Source: Priestia filamentosa
GTDB lineage: Bacteria; Bacillota; Bacilli; Bacillales; Bacillaceae_H
NCBI RefSeq assembly: GCF_900177535.1
Contig: NZ_FXAJ01000007.1
Location: 164,605 to 228,604 of the forward strand
Direction of reading: 5' to 3'
Length of the DNA: 64,000 nucleotides
A program made the position numbers and the translations under genes. This document shows positions 53,887 through 63,608 of the stretch, in pieces. The first letter of the stretch is position 1, and every line of letters begins with the position of its first letter. The notes beneath the pieces were generated by a model. The model was not told where the DNA came from, made no database searches, and worked only from the letters and a program-made list of their open reading frames with translations.

Positions 53887-54777
53887 ATGAAGATTTGGAG
53901 CTATGCATTACTTGTCTTTTTAGGTGGCTGTTCTTATGGAGTCGTATCAACGTTTGTTAAAATAGGCTACAGTCAAGGATTTAAACTAAGTGAAATAACA
54001 GGATCTCAATATTTACTTGGATCTATCATGTTGTGGATCATTTCAATTTTTGTGCCAAAAGTACGTTTAAAAGGTAAACAGTGGCTAACTTTGATTCTAA
54101 GTGGTATACCAATGGGCTTAACTGGGATTTTTTACAACCAAACTCTTAATTATGTAAATGCCTCGTTTGCCATTATACTTCTCCTGCAATTCACATGGAT
54201 AAGTATAATTTTACAATATCTTTTTGATAAGAAAGTACCCACTCGCACAAACTTAATTGCAACAGGAATTATCCTTTTCGGTTCTCTCCTTGCTTCTGGC
54301 TTCTTGAAGAGTGAGATTGCTTTTTCACTTACCGGCATCAGCTTTGGGTTGCTTGCTGCTTTATCATTTGCTCTTTTTATTTTTCTAAGTGGACGTACAA
54401 GTATACCTATTCATCCAATTTATAAAAGTGCAATTATGACAACTGGAGCGGCATTGACTATATTTGTTTTGTTGCCGCCTGTATTTCTTGTAAACGATTC
54501 GCTTACAAATGGACTGTGGATATACGGTCTTCTCACCGGATTCTTTGGTTCAGTCATTCCCCCTATTTTATTTAATATTGGTATGCCTAAAGTAGGCGGA
54601 AGCTTAGGAACCATTCTAAGTGCCTCAGAGCTACCAACGGCTGTAACGATGTCTACCATTGTTCTGCATGAAACGGTGACCTTATTCCAATGGATTGGTG
54701 TAGTTATCATTCTGGCAGGAATTGCTTACCCAAATATCAAAATCCGTCAAACTTACTCCCTTGACAAAGGACATTGA
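53887..54777 (+). CDS. EamA-family (DMT) transporter
   Basis: 296 residues, ten predicted membrane helices in two EamA repeats of five (first helix YALLVFLGGCSYGVVSTFVKIGY; second repeat from ISFGLLAALSFALFIFLSG). DMT exporters of this kind move amino acids, nucleosides or other metabolites; the substrate is unknown. ATG 53887 is chosen because GGAGGG (53874-53879) is seven bases upstream; the longer reading from 53854 begins inside a terminator stem. The leader suggests expression responds to a ligand or to translation. A 19-bp terminator follows. Confidence 0.88.
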   Translation: MKIWSYALLVFLGGCSYGVVSTFVKIGYSQGFKLSEITGSQYLLGSIMLWIISIFVPKVRLKGKQWLTLILSGIPMGLTGIFYNQTLNYVNASFAIILLLQFTWISIILQYLFDKKVPTRTNLIATGIILFGSLLASGFLKSEIAFSLTGISFGLLAALSFALFIFLSGRTSIPIHPIYKSAIMTTGAALTIFVLLPPVFLVNDSLTNGLWIYGLLTGFFGSVIPPILFNIGMPKVGGSLGTILSASELPTAVTMSTIVLHETVTLFQWIGVVIILAGIAYPNIKIRQTYSLDKGH

Positions 54778-54805
54778 ATATTTGAAGCAAACTATTATAC
54801 AAACT

Positions 54806-54847
54806 AAACTGCCCCTTTATTGTTCGACAACAATAAAGGGGCAGTTT
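54806..54847. terminator. Strong terminator after the EamA transporter
   Basis: 19-bp arms beginning AAACTGCCCCTTTATTG and ending CAATAAAGGGGCAGTTT, loop CGAC. Confidence 0.88.
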
Positions 54848-55162
54848 AATTATTCCTCTTTTAAATTATAAGTAAGCCTCAGTATAAGGCATTATAATGC
54901 CGTTTACCGTTATTCATTAATTTCTTTTAAAACACTAATGTCCCCTCATTTAATAAAGAAGAAATATCGTATTAAACATGCTATCGTTCTGGTTCTGATA
55001 CAAACCATTTCTTAAAGGACCTTGTTGTTTAAATTCTAATCTAGTTAACCCATTACTTCTATTGTTCTGAAACTAGATCGTTATCTAAGTAATTAGAGAG
55101 GTGAAAGCGGGGCAAATGCCTATTAACCACTCTCCCCCTTCTCTCAATGATTTACCCACTTG
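54848..55162. other. Intergenic region with a possible gene remnant
   Basis: 315 bases with no complete gene. On minus, 54950-55072 is open for 40 codons (ending MFNTIFLLY) between two stops but has no start codon or ribosome site. A 14-base palindrome GGCATTATAATGCC lies at about 54888-54901. Confidence 0.35.
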
Positions 55163-55411
55163 CTACATTTCACGAACCCAATAATTTATTTTAGCCGTCA
55201 TTTCACGACCAACTTCTTCATTTGTACGCTCTTTCAACGAGGTGAACACACGCATTTTCATTTCTTCAATCTCTTCTCCATAGGAAACAACTGTTGACCA
55301 TTCCAAATCAGGAATTGCAATAAGAGTTGTTTCTTCTTTTTTGTTTTCATGAAGGTATACTTGTCCAACTTTTCTTCCTTCATAGTCAATGTTTGCCATT
55401 CTAATTTTCAT
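55163..55411 (-). CDS. yueH: YueH-family protein
   Basis: 82 residues, soluble. It has VYLHENKKEETTLIAIPDLEWSTVVSYGEE and a C-terminal helix ending AKINYWVREM, the pattern and length of YueH proteins of Bacillus. Function unknown. The gene stands alone; a purine-rich ribosome site (GAAAG) precedes ATG 55411. Sequence resemblance to YueH is from memory, so the symbol is moderately sure. Confidence 0.75.
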   Translation of the reverse strand: MKIRMANIDYEGRKVGQVYLHENKKEETTLIAIPDLEWSTVVSYGEEIEEMKMRVFTSLKERTNEEVGREMTAKINYWVREM

Positions 55412-55471
55412 GCTAATCCCTACTTTCTTTCGCTTTCACCATACAACTATACCGTCAAAAAGGATGATTGA

Positions 55472-56041
55472 CTAGTTCTTTTCCTCCGCTTTTTCGGCTT
55501 CTTTTAAAATATCATTGTAAGGAGGGTTCTTCACTCCTTCAAACGTTTCTACTATCTCTCCTTCTTTGTCTACAAGATAAAAAGATGTAGAATGAAGAAC
55601 TTGATCGCTTTCTTCAGGTTTTTTAACAATAGCTGAAAAGTTTTCTTTAGCAAATGTCTCAATTTCCTCTTGCTTATATCCCGTTAACACGTTCCAGTTT
55701 GAGAAATCACCCCCGTGATATGCAACATATTCTTTTAACTTTTCAGGTGTATCAACTTCCGGATCAACGCTAAAAGAAATGAATTGGACGTTAATTCCTT
55801 GTTTCGCAGCTCGCTCTTGGAGTTTTTTCATATTGGCCGTCATTGGAGAACAAACAGTGCGACAGTTCGTAAACATAAAGTCCGCAATCCATACTTTTCC
55901 TTCTAGCTCTTCGGACGAAAATGTTTGATTTTCCTGATTTTGAAATGAAAAAGAGATGCCTTCTTCCTTTGAACAACCGAAGAGGAAGAAAAGCATCAAA
56001 GCTGTTAAAGCTGCTTTACCTAAAGTTTTCACATCATTCAC
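55472..56041 (-). CDS. Sco1/SenC-family lipoprotein, copper delivery to cytochrome oxidase
   Basis: 189 residues. Lipobox LFFLFGC gives acylated C23; then a thioredoxin-like fold with C60-RTV-C64 and H150 (VLHSTSF), the copper ligands of Sco1. Such proteins (B. subtilis YpmQ) load copper on the CuA site of caa3 oxidase. The start is GTG 56041 with GGAG eight bases upstream, directly after the FixH-like gene stop. The pair of lipoproteins forms an operon for extracytoplasmic copper handling. Confidence 0.92.
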   Translation of the reverse strand: MNDVKTLGKAALTALMLFFLFGCSKEEGISFSFQNQENQTFSSEELEGKVWIADFMFTNCRTVCSPMTANMKKLQERAAKQGINVQFISFSVDPEVDTPEKLKEYVAYHGGDFSNWNVLTGYKQEEIETFAKENFSAIVKKPEESDQVLHSTSFYLVDKEGEIVETFEGVKNPPYNDILKEAEKAEEKN

Positions 56042-56437
56042 CTATTTCTCTCCTATGACTTTAACCTCTTTTTCAGGCATAACATGCTGAGAATGAGCAA
56101 GAACATGTACTTGCACAACATATGTCCCCTCTTTTTCAAAACGGTGCTTGATTGTATATACCCCGTTCTCCTCTTTCTCCGCTTTTATCATTTCTCCTTC
56201 TTTGTCACTGTTCACTTCCTTGAACTCGAAATCGACAGTATCTGCTTTTTTTACTTTTTCGTCTCCATATGTAACAGTTGCTTCATACAACACATCTTCA
56301 TTTTGTTGAACAGTTGACGGAACATCTAACTCTACTTTAAGTTCCTCTATCTCATCATTTGATGTATTCTCCCCACTTGTTTCACTACTGCAACCAGCCA
56401 TAAATGCGAGTGCTAAAACGAACAAAATCTTTTTCAT
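56042..56437 (-). CDS. FixH/YtkA-like lipoprotein
   Basis: 131 residues. Signal peptide with lipobox LAFMAGC (lipid on C16), an acidic linker, then a YtkA-like beta-sandwich (KVELDVPSTVQQNEDVLYEATVTYGDEKV...). HVLAHSQHVMPEK near the end has histidines and a Met able to bind copper. Family members pair with Sco1 proteins, as here. GGAGG fits ATG 56437; a longer reading from 56452 begins in the ribosome site. First gene of a two-gene operon. The copper role is inferred from motif and partner. Confidence 0.82.
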   Translation of the reverse strand: MKKILFVLALAFMAGCSSETSGENTSNDEIEELKVELDVPSTVQQNEDVLYEATVTYGDEKVKKADTVDFEFKEVNSDKEGEMIKAEKEENGVYTIKHRFEKEGTYVVQVHVLAHSQHVMPEKEVKVIGEK

Positions 56438-56484
56438 CTTCTCCCTCCTCATTTTATTAGTTCTGTTTTTTTAAAAAATCTCCT

Positions 56485-56931
56485 TTAAAAGTGGAAAAGG
56501 TGCTTTGTTAATGTGATTCTATCCTTTTTTACATCATATTCATGTTTCTCATAAAACTTCTTTGCTCTGCCATTTGTTGATGTGTGTAAATCAATTTTAT
56601 TTCCTCCGCTCTTTACAACTTCCTCTTCTAACAACTGCAGCATAGTTGATCCATAACCTCTACCACTTTTCGCTACAGACACACAAAGCTCAGCTAAATA
56701 GAATGTTCTGCCTGCATATGTTCGTTTAAAGTTGCCTGCTGCTAGCCCAACAGCCTCTCCTTCTTCTTCAAATAAGAATCCTAACATTTGGGGAGTATGT
56801 AATAAATCAGTAAGCCTTTCCTTTGCCGCTTCATATGACCAATTCTCATTCCATGGAGGTTGTTTAAATACTTCTCTGTAAAGTTCAATACATTTTTCTA
56901 AATTACTAGTTGATATGTTTGTCTTCTTCAT
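56485..56931 (-). CDS. GNAT-family N-acetyltransferase
   Basis: 148 residues. The acetyl-CoA-binding loop is V-x-x-S-G-R-G-Y-G-S (VAKSGRGYGSTML), preceded by the beta-4 strand YLAELCVS, and ends with KKFYEKHEYDVKKDRITLTKHL, a normal GNAT C-terminus. Substrate unknown: small molecules or protein N-termini. GAGGAG supports ATG 56931 over a reading from 56946. Not clearly in an operon with the lipoprotein genes, whose promoter lies in the 48-base gap. Confidence 0.88.
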   Translation of the reverse strand: MKKTNISTSNLEKCIELYREVFKQPPWNENWSYEAAKERLTDLLHTPQMLGFLFEEEGEAVGLAAGNFKRTYAGRTFYLAELCVSVAKSGRGYGSTMLQLLEEEVVKSGGNKIDLHTSTNGRAKKFYEKHEYDVKKDRITLTKHLFHF

Positions 56932-57086
56932 ATGCTCGCTCCTCACTTCAATATATTGTAAAAATCTATTTTTATGAAATTACATTTCTTTTATTATAAC
57001 GAAAAAAAGTTTCTCTTTCTTACTTCAAAAAAATGGTGTAAAATAATATTCATTTCAAGAAAATTCTAACAAAGAGAGATGAGAAC

Positions 57087-57650
57087 ATGTTTCCTTATAA
57101 GATTAATGATCATATTACACTAAGACTTGTAACAGAAAACGATAGTGAAGCTCTTTTTTCACTTGTAACAAAGGAACGGCAACATTTAAGAAAATGGCTT
57201 CCATGGGTTGATTCAACAACTCTTAGTACGTATAGTGAACTAATCCCAATATGGATCAAACAATATGAAGAAAAAGCAGGCTTGCAAGCTGCTATTTTAT
57301 ATGACAACGTCATTATCGGCATGATTGGACTTCACTCTATTCAATGGCAAAACTCCCAAACAAGCATTGGGTACTGGCTTTCTGAGCGTTATGAAGGAAA
57401 AGGTATTATGACAAAATGTGTAGAAGCTCTCCTACATTATACTTTTCACGAAAATGGGTTAGAAAGAGTAGAAATTCGCTGTGGCCAAGGTAATGTAAAA
57501 AGTAATCGAATTCCGATTAAGCTAGGCTTTACCCATGAAGGAACTGCTCGTCATGCTGAGTTTTTATATGATCACTATCATGACTTAGAAGTATATAGCT
57601 TACTGCATGAAGAGTGGAAAAGCCTTCACATAGAAAAAACGCCTCTTTAA
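57087..57650 (+). CDS. RimJ/RimL-type GNAT acetyltransferase
   Basis: 187 residues, full RimL-like layout: LRLVTENDSEALFSLV, then the strand SIGYWLSERYEGKGIMTKCVEALLHYTF with the acetyl-CoA loop, and VEIRCGQGNVKSNRIPIKLGFTHEGTARHAEFLYDHYHDLEVYSLL. Such enzymes acetylate N-terminal amines of ribosomal proteins (serine/alanine types) or small amines; YdaF of B. subtilis is a close type. Ribosome site GAGAGATGAG is weak. Ends at a terminator shared with the ABC importer. Confidence 0.9.
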   Translation: MFPYKINDHITLRLVTENDSEALFSLVTKERQHLRKWLPWVDSTTLSTYSELIPIWIKQYEEKAGLQAAILYDNVIIGMIGLHSIQWQNSQTSIGYWLSERYEGKGIMTKCVEALLHYTFHENGLERVEIRCGQGNVKSNRIPIKLGFTHEGTARHAEFLYDHYHDLEVYSLLHEEWKSLHIEKTPL

Positions 57651-57663
57651 AAAGAGGCGTTTT
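57636..57663. terminator. Bidirectional terminator
   Basis: AAAACGCCTCTTT and AAAGAGGCGTTTT with a two-base loop; it contains the RimL-like gene stop codon and also ends the ABC operon on minus. Confidence 0.9.
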
Positions 57664-57664
57664 C

Positions 57665-58408
57665 TTATCTAAGCACTGTATTGAAAAATTCTTTTGTTCT
57701 TTCTTCTTTTGGTTCATGAAATATTTCATGCGGATGACCAACTTCGACAATCTTTCCATCATGCATATATATAACCCAATCACAAACTTCACGTGCAAAG
57801 CCCATTTCATGCGTGACAACGACCATTGTCATTCCTTCTGCGGCTAGTTCTTTCATTGTTGCTAGAACCTCCCCAACAAGCTCTGGATCAAGTGCTGAAG
57901 TAGGCTCATCAAAAAGCATAATGTCAGGCTTCATGGCGAGTGCCCTTGCGATAGCAACCCGCTGTTTTTGCCCACCTGACAGTTTGTTTGGATACACATT
58001 TTCCTTATCAGCTAAGCCCACTTTCTGTAAAAGCTCTCTTGCTTCTTGCACTGCCTGCACTTTATTTATCTTTCGAACGTGAATGGGCGCTTCTGTAATG
58101 TTTTGTAAAACAGTTTTATGCGGAAACAGATTAAAGTGCTGAAAAACCATCCCAACTCTCTGTCTAATTTCATTAATATTATGAGTTGAGCGTTCAATTT
58201 TTTCATCCTCAATCCAAATATGACCGCTATCTTTTTCTTCTAAAAAGTTTAAACAACGAAGCAGAGTACTTTTTCCAGAGCCGCTTGCACCTATTAAGCA
58301 AACGACATCACTTTCTTTTACAACCATATTAATGTCTTTTAATACGTGCAGATCTCCAAAAGACTTGTTCAGATTTTCAAGCTTAATCATCGTGCGTTTC
58401 TCATCCAT
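57665..58408 (-). CDS. Polar amino-acid ABC transporter, ATP-binding protein
   Basis: 247 residues, GlnQ/ArtP-type ATPase: Walker [11 protein letters not shown]-loop [15 protein letters not shown], signature [34 protein letters not shown], switch His in [23 protein letters not shown] lies eight bases before ATG 58408. Last gene of a three-gene operon (binding protein, permease, ATPase). Imports polar amino acids such as glutamine, arginine or cystine; the exact one is undetermined. Confidence 0.96.
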   Translation of the reverse strand: MDEKRTMIKLENLNKSFGDLHVLKDINMVVKESDVVCLIGASGSGKSTLLRCLNFLEEKDSGHIWIEDEKIERSTHNINEIRQRVGMVFQHFNLFPHKTVLQNITEAPIHVRKINKVQAVQEARELLQKVGLADKENVYPNKLSGGQKQRVAIARALAMKPDIMLFDEPTSALDPELVGEVLATMKELAAEGMTMVVVTHEMGFAREVCDWVIYMHDGKIVEVGHPHEIFHEPKEERTKEFFNTVLR

Positions 58409-58425
58409 GTTTCGCTCTCCTCCCT

Positions 58426-59088
58426 TTAATCACTTGTTCGTAGTTTTCTTTCGAGTAAGTTAACAGCAACAGTTAGAAGAAGAACAAGAATCAAGTAGTA
58501 AATCGCCACAATTAAAAGGTATGTCATTTCATCAAAGTTGTTTGATCCATATGTTGTCGCAATGTTAAAGAGCTCATTCATTGAAATGAAAGCAGCTAGT
58601 GATGAATCTTTTAAACCGATAATAAATTGATTCCCAAGCGGCGGCAATGCTCGTCTAAACGCCTGAGGAAGGATAATACGCCTCATTGTAAGCCCTGCTG
58701 TCATGCCGAGAGAGCGCCCTGCTTCTGCCTGTCCTTTTTCAATAGACTGAATGGAGCCGCGAAAGATTTCTGCGATATAAGCGCCGTTATGAACAGCAAG
58801 AGCGATAGAAGCAGCCCAAAAGTCTGGAATAAGAAAAATATTGCTCATCCCGAAATATAAAATAAAGATTTGGACAATAAGGGGAGTCCCACGAATTAAG
58901 TAAACATAAATATCAGAGAGCCATCCGAGCGGCTTAACGCCTGAAATTTTCAAAAGAGCAAAGACGAGACCAATCACAACTCCAAGTAGAATTGAAACTA
59001 CTGTTAGCTGTAGTGTTACAACCATAGCATCAAAAAAAATTGACCTTGTATCAATTAGCGTTGTCCAAAAATGCGAAAATGTTGGCAC
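58426..59088 (-). CDS. Polar amino-acid ABC transporter, permease
   Basis: 220 residues, five membrane helices of the HisM/GlnP type. The EAA loop is [35 protein letters not shown], the contact site for the ATPase, and [19 protein letters not shown] is the usual signature of this family. Probably works as a homodimer, as no second permease gene is present. It lies 34 bases after the binding-protein gene. Confidence 0.95.
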   Translation of the reverse strand: MPTFSHFWTTLIDTRSIFFDAMVVTLQLTVVSILLGVVIGLVFALLKISGVKPLGWLSDIYVYLIRGTPLIVQIFILYFGMSNIFLIPDFWAASIALAVHNGAYIAEIFRGSIQSIEKGQAEAGRSLGMTAGLTMRRIILPQAFRRALPPLGNQFIIGLKDSSLAAFISMNELFNIATTYGSNNFDEMTYLLIVAIYYLILVLLLTVAVNLLERKLRTSD

Positions 59089-59122
59089 TCTCTTTCCTCC
59101 TCTTTATAGAATATTTAATGTT

Positions 59123-59899
59123 TTATTCTGGTTTTACCGTAATATCTTCCTTAAAATATTTCTCACTAATCTTTTTCAATGTTCCATCTTCACGCAGTTT
59201 TTCGAGCGCACCATTAATATCTTCTAAAAGCTGTTCATTTTCTTTCGAAACGGCAATAGCTTGCTCACTTCTTCCTAAAAGCTCTTTTGCTTGAATTTTA
59301 AATCCTTCTCCAATAGCTTCTTTTCCGGTTACAAAATCGGTAATCACAGCATCATGACGACCTTCTGCAAGAGCTTTTAAAGCTGTAATATCACTGTCAT
59401 ATGTTTTAACTTTATTTGTGTACTTTTTTGCTTCATCGGCATATGTAGAACCTTTTGAAACAGCAACTTCTTTATCTTTTAAATCTGCCGATGTCTCAAT
59501 GTCACTGTCAGCACGTGTGAAAATTTGTGGTCCTGAATAGTAATATGGAGTTGAAAAGGCAACATGTTTGCTTCGTGCTTCATTGACAGTATGACTTGCA
59601 ACAGCTGCATCAAACCGTCCTGTTTTCACGCCTTCAATAATACTTTTAAACTTCATCTTCTCTGGCTGAGCTTCAAGCCCTAACTCTTTTGCAACGGCTT
59701 CTCCAACTTCAACATCAAAACCCGTTACTTCTCCGTCTTTCATATAGCTAAACGGTTTAAATTCCCCTGAAGCTACAAATGTGAAAGTCCCTTCTTTCAC
59801 AAGTTTTGCTCCACTTTTGGTTTCAGTTTTACTCGCACCACAGGCAGCGAGTATCGTAATAGCAAGGATGGTAACAAATGATAATAAAAGCTTTTTCAT
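59123..59899 (-). CDS. Polar amino-acid ABC transporter, substrate-binding lipoprotein
   Basis: 258 residues from ATG 59899. Lipoprotein signal MKKLLLSFVTILAITILAAC (lipid on C20), then a family 3 solute-binding protein: GEFKPFSYMKDGEVTGFDVEVGEAVAKELG, and VSKGSTYADEAKKY, with VITDFVTGKEAI. The binding-site Arg/Asp pattern is compatible with polar amino acids but does not single one out. AAGGGAGAG fits this ATG; the reading from 59935 starts in non-coding sequence. First gene of the operon. Confidence 0.94.
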   Translation of the reverse strand: MKKLLLSFVTILAITILAACGASKTETKSGAKLVKEGTFTFVASGEFKPFSYMKDGEVTGFDVEVGEAVAKELGLEAQPEKMKFKSIIEGVKTGRFDAAVASHTVNEARSKHVAFSTPYYYSGPQIFTRADSDIETSADLKDKEVAVSKGSTYADEAKKYTNKVKTYDSDITALKALAEGRHDAVITDFVTGKEAIGEGFKIQAKELLGRSEQAIAVSKENEQLLEDINGALEKLREDGTLKKISEKYFKEDITVKPE

Positions 59900-60067
59900 T
59901 TTTATCTCTCCCTTACATTTTATAGAACTGCTCACAAAGAACAGTTTACTTGTATAAGGATAACAAATAATTTGAAATTTTACAAAATTGAGAAAATAAT
60001 ACTACACATTCTCTTATATAAATCATAAATGATGTCTATTATGATAAAAGAAAAGGAGATGAAATGA

Positions 60068-60562
60068 ATGAAGCTACCTAAAGAAACAACGCGCCTTTAT
60101 TTTCAGCCCATTACAACAAAGCATAGATCCTTTTTAGATGTTCTATTTAAAAGATCTATGCTTCCGCTTGTTAATCAAAATCACTCGATTGAACAATGTA
60201 TGAACCATATTCGCAATCAATATATAACGTTTAAAGTCGGCCTTTGGGCTGTCCATCAAAAAACAGATCACAAAGCCGTTGGGGTAGCAGGACTTCTGTT
60301 AAATAAAATAAATCATAACACTGTAATTGAACTTGGTTATGCTATTCATCCGGACTATCAAGGAGATGGGTATGCAACAGAAGCCGCAAGATCATGCTGT
60401 TCTTTCGGTTTTTATGTCCATCACTTCCCAAAAATCTATGCTCGTACTCATCCTGACAATAAACGCTCTATCTCTGTTTTACAAAACCTAGACTTTCAGT
60501 GCAGACAAGAAATAAGAGGTGCTGAACCTTCTCTTCTTTTTGAAAGTACATCTATCATGTAG
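60068..60562 (+). CDS. GNAT-family N-acetyltransferase
   Basis: 164 residues, RimJ/RimL-like but shorter: TTRLYFQPITTKHRSFLDVLF opens, ELGYAIHPDYQGDGYATEAARSCCSFGF holds the acetyl-CoA loop (Q-G-x-G-Y-A), and TRTHPDNKRSISVLQNLDF is the typical end. Substrate unknown. Another ATG at 60064 is out of frame; AAAGGAG at 60053-60059 fits ATG 60068. Divergent from the ABC importer; no terminator seen between it and the convergent symporter gene, whose end lies ten bases away. Confidence 0.85.
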   Translation: MKLPKETTRLYFQPITTKHRSFLDVLFKRSMLPLVNQNHSIEQCMNHIRNQYITFKVGLWAVHQKTDHKAVGVAGLLLNKINHNTVIELGYAIHPDYQGDGYATEAARSCCSFGFYVHHFPKIYARTHPDNKRSISVLQNLDFQCRQEIRGAEPSLLFESTSIM

Positions 60563-60572
60563 CAATCATATA

Positions 60573-61967
60573 TCAAAGAGATGAGTTTACGTTTTTGTCT
60601 TTTTTAATATCTAATAAATAATATTGTTCACTTGTAAAAAATTCTTCTTTTAGCTCCTTTACCTTTTTACTTAGTAGTACAATAGCGAGTAAATTTGGCA
60701 ACAAAATAGAGGCAAGCGCAATATCAAGAAAGCTCCATATTACTTTGGCTCCGCCAACAGAGCCTACAATAATAGCCCCTAAGTATATAACCTTCATTAC
60801 ATGCCCCATTTTCACGCCAAATAAAAATTCTGCTTGCTTTACACCATAAAACACTAAAACAAGTGCCGTTGATAAGACAAAGAAACAGAGAGAAATCGTG
60901 ACAATATAACTTCCGACTGTGCCGAATGTTTCAGTAAATGCAACTGTTGCCAAAGCATCCGTATCTTTGGAAGCGCCCATTTTTGTCCATACCCCTGTAG
61001 ATAAAATCACAAATGCTGTAGCTGTGCAAACTACAATTGTATCAACAAAAATACCGACAATAGCCCAAAATCCTTGTCTTACCGGATGATCCGTTTTCGC
61101 AGCTGCATGTGCAATAGGAGCTGTTCCAAAACCAGCTTCATTTGAATAGAGACCTCTAGCAAAGCCCCATCTAATAATGTCACTTAGAGCTGCTCCCGCA
61201 AACCCACCTACAGCTGCCACCGGTTGAAAAGCGGAAGAAAAAATAAGTGACAAGACATTTGGAAACTGGTCAATATGAATAATAACAACCAAAAGAGCTG
61301 CCCCAACATAAAGTAAGGCCATAAAAGGAACAAACAGCTCTGTTGTTTTTCCTACTCTCTTAATTCCTCCAATTACAATCAAACCAATAATTACACTTGT
61401 GATAATTCCTGTAATAAGCGGGGAGACAGAAAACGTCTGAGCAACAGATCCAGCTAGCGAATTTCCCTGTACCATTAGACTTGGAATAACTTCAATCATT
61501 AGAGCAAAAGCAAAAAAGATACCAAGCCATTTCATTTTTAGTCCTTTTGTTATGTAATACATTGGGCCACCTACATACTCACCTTCACGGTTCTTTTCTC
61601 GATAATGCACAGCAAGTACGCTCTCTGAAAACTTAAGTGCCATTCCAAAAATGGCAATCACCCACATCCAAAAAACAGCACCAGGTCCCCCAAACATAAT
61701 AGCCGCTGGAACCCCAACAATATTAGCAGCTCCAATTGTTGAAGAGAGAGCAGACGTTAAAGCTTGTAAGGGCGTTACCGTTCCTTCTCCCTTTGGTTTT
61801 TTAAATACGCTTCCAAATGTTTGTTTCATAATGTAGAGGGGATATCTAAATTGAAAGAACTTCAAGAGTACTGTCATATAAAGGCCGACAGCAGTTAATG
61901 TAATGATAAGAGGCAATCCCCATATCCAATCAGATACTTTTTGAACAACGTTCAGAAATTTATCCAT
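60573..61967 (-). CDS. AGCS-family sodium:alanine/glycine symporter
   Basis: 464 residues, about 11 membrane helices. It carries the AGCS hallmarks [43 protein letters not shown] and the [29 protein letters not shown]-type block (here [11 protein letters not shown]). Couples Na+ to uptake of alanine or glycine; AlsT in Bacillus has been linked to glutamine. Substrate not resolvable. AAAGGAGGA precedes ATG 61967. Separated from the BCCT gene by a terminator. Confidence 0.95.
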   Translation of the reverse strand: [464 protein letters not shown]

Positions 61968-62034
61968 CTTTGTCCTCCTTTTTTTATTCTCAAAATGTCT
62001 TTTCCCCTAGGCTTTTTTGTTTAAACTACATAAA

Positions 62035-62075
62035 AAAACCTCTTATAGAAGTAGCCACTCCTGTAAGAGGTTTTC
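62035..62075 (-). terminator. Terminator of the BCCT transporter gene
   Basis: AAAACCTCTTA (62035-62045) pairs with TAAGAGGTTTT around a long loop; T run on minus. Confidence 0.8.
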
Positions 62076-62081
62076 TTTGCA

Positions 62082-63608
62082 TTATGATACTTTTTTCGTT
62101 TTATTACCTTTTTTCACTTGCTTATAATCTTTACCTAGTGCTTTAATAAGCGAAGCTGTCATCATAATCATAATAATCGAGAACGGGAATGCTGCGAGAA
62201 TCAGCATGTTCTGTAAGTTAGTTAACGCTGTTTCTCCTCCAGAATAAAGAAGTACAAGCGCTACTGCTGCTTGTAAAAAGCCCCATGTTAATTTTACATT
62301 ACCACTTGGATTTAATGATCCATTTGTTGATTGCATACCTAGTACAAATGTTGCAGAATCGGCAGATGTAATAAAGAATGTTCCGATTAAGCAGAGTCCA
62401 ATAATAATGGCAATTGTCCCCAATGGGAATTGTTGTAGAGTTCCAAAAAGAACATTTTCAGTTGGAAGGTTTTGTAAAGAAGCTAACCCCTTTTGTTGCA
62501 CATCAATCGCACTTGTACCAAATACAGCAAACCAGAGCATGCTGACAATAGCAGGTACAAATAGAACTCCAAATACAAATTCACGAATGGAACGACCTTT
62601 TGATACACGTGCGATAAATAATCCAACAAACGGACTCCATGCAATCCACCAAGCCCAGTAATAAATTGTCCATGAATCAATCCATCCGCGATTTTCTTCA
62701 TTTAAAGGCGACAATCTAAAGCTCATCTGTGGCAGATTCTGAATATAAGAACCTAACGTGTCTACAAACATGTTTAAAATATAAACTGTTGGTCCTAAGA
62801 AAAGTACTACTAAAAGTAAAAGAGTAGCTAATCCTAAGTTAGCATTACTTAAAATCTTGATTCCTTTACTTAAACCACTCCATGCTGAAATCATGAATAA
62901 AATGGTAACAATCACAATAATAATAACTTGGGTTCCAAAGCTCTTAGAAATTCCTGTTAAGAATGACAGTCCCCCATTAATTTGGATAGCACCTAACCCT
63001 AAAGTTGTGGCTACCCCTACAACTGTAGCAAAAATAGCAATAACGTCAATGATTTTACCAATTGGTCCTTCTGCCTTTTTACCTAGAATTGGAGATAAGG
63101 TAGCACTAATGAGACCTGGTTTACCGTGACGGAATTTAAAATAAGCAAGAGCTAATGCTACAATACCATAAATTCCCCAAGCGTGAAGACCCCAGTGGAA
63201 AAATGTATAGCGTAATGCATCACGTGCTGCTTCACTTGTTCCTGTTTCTGCTCCTTCTGGTGTGCTTGTCATAAAGTGACTAATTGGTTCTGCTGCACCC
63301 CAGAAAACAAGTCCTGTTCCCATCCCAGCACTAAATAACATGGCGAACCATGTTGGAGTACTGTAATCTGGTTTACTATCTGGACTCCCTAACTTAATTT
63401 TACCGTATTTACTCATCCCTAATGCAATACAAATAATTAAAAACAGGGATACAATCAACAGATAATACCATCCAAAATCAGAAGTAAGGAAAGAACGAGC
63501 ATTCCCTATAATGCTTCCAAAGTTATCAGGCGCTACTGCTCCCCATATGACTACAGCCAGTGTAACAAATACTGACCACCAAAAAACGCCAGTGACTTTA
63601 TTATTCAT
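62082..63608 (-). CDS. BCCT-family transporter, glycine betaine type
   Basis: 508 residues, 12 membrane helices. Conserved: FSAGMGTGLVFWGAAEPISHF with the Na+/substrate GMG motif, YYWAWWIAWSPFVGLFIARVSKGRSIREF with the Trp box that binds the trimethylammonium group, and TSADSATFVLGM. These fit OpuD-like glycine betaine:Na+ symporters used in osmoprotection; choline/carnitine uptake cannot be excluded. The C-terminal tail is short and Lys-rich (KQVKKGNKTKK), possibly the osmosensor. AAGG lies upstream of ATG 63608. Confidence 0.94.
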   Translation of the reverse strand: MNNKVTGVFWWSVFVTLAVVIWGAVAPDNFGSIIGNARSFLTSDFGWYYLLIVSLFLIICIALGMSKYGKIKLGSPDSKPDYSTPTWFAMLFSAGMGTGLVFWGAAEPISHFMTSTPEGAETGTSEAARDALRYTFFHWGLHAWGIYGIVALALAYFKFRHGKPGLISATLSPILGKKAEGPIGKIIDVIAIFATVVGVATTLGLGAIQINGGLSFLTGISKSFGTQVIIIVIVTILFMISAWSGLSKGIKILSNANLGLATLLLLVVLFLGPTVYILNMFVDTLGSYIQNLPQMSFRLSPLNEENRGWIDSWTIYYWAWWIAWSPFVGLFIARVSKGRSIREFVFGVLFVPAIVSMLWFAVFGTSAIDVQQKGLASLQNLPTENVLFGTLQQFPLGTIAIIIGLCLIGTFFITSADSATFVLGMQSTNGSLNPSGNVKLTWGFLQAAVALVLLYSGGETALTNLQNMLILAAFPFSIIMIMMTASLIKALGKDYKQVKKGNKTKKVS

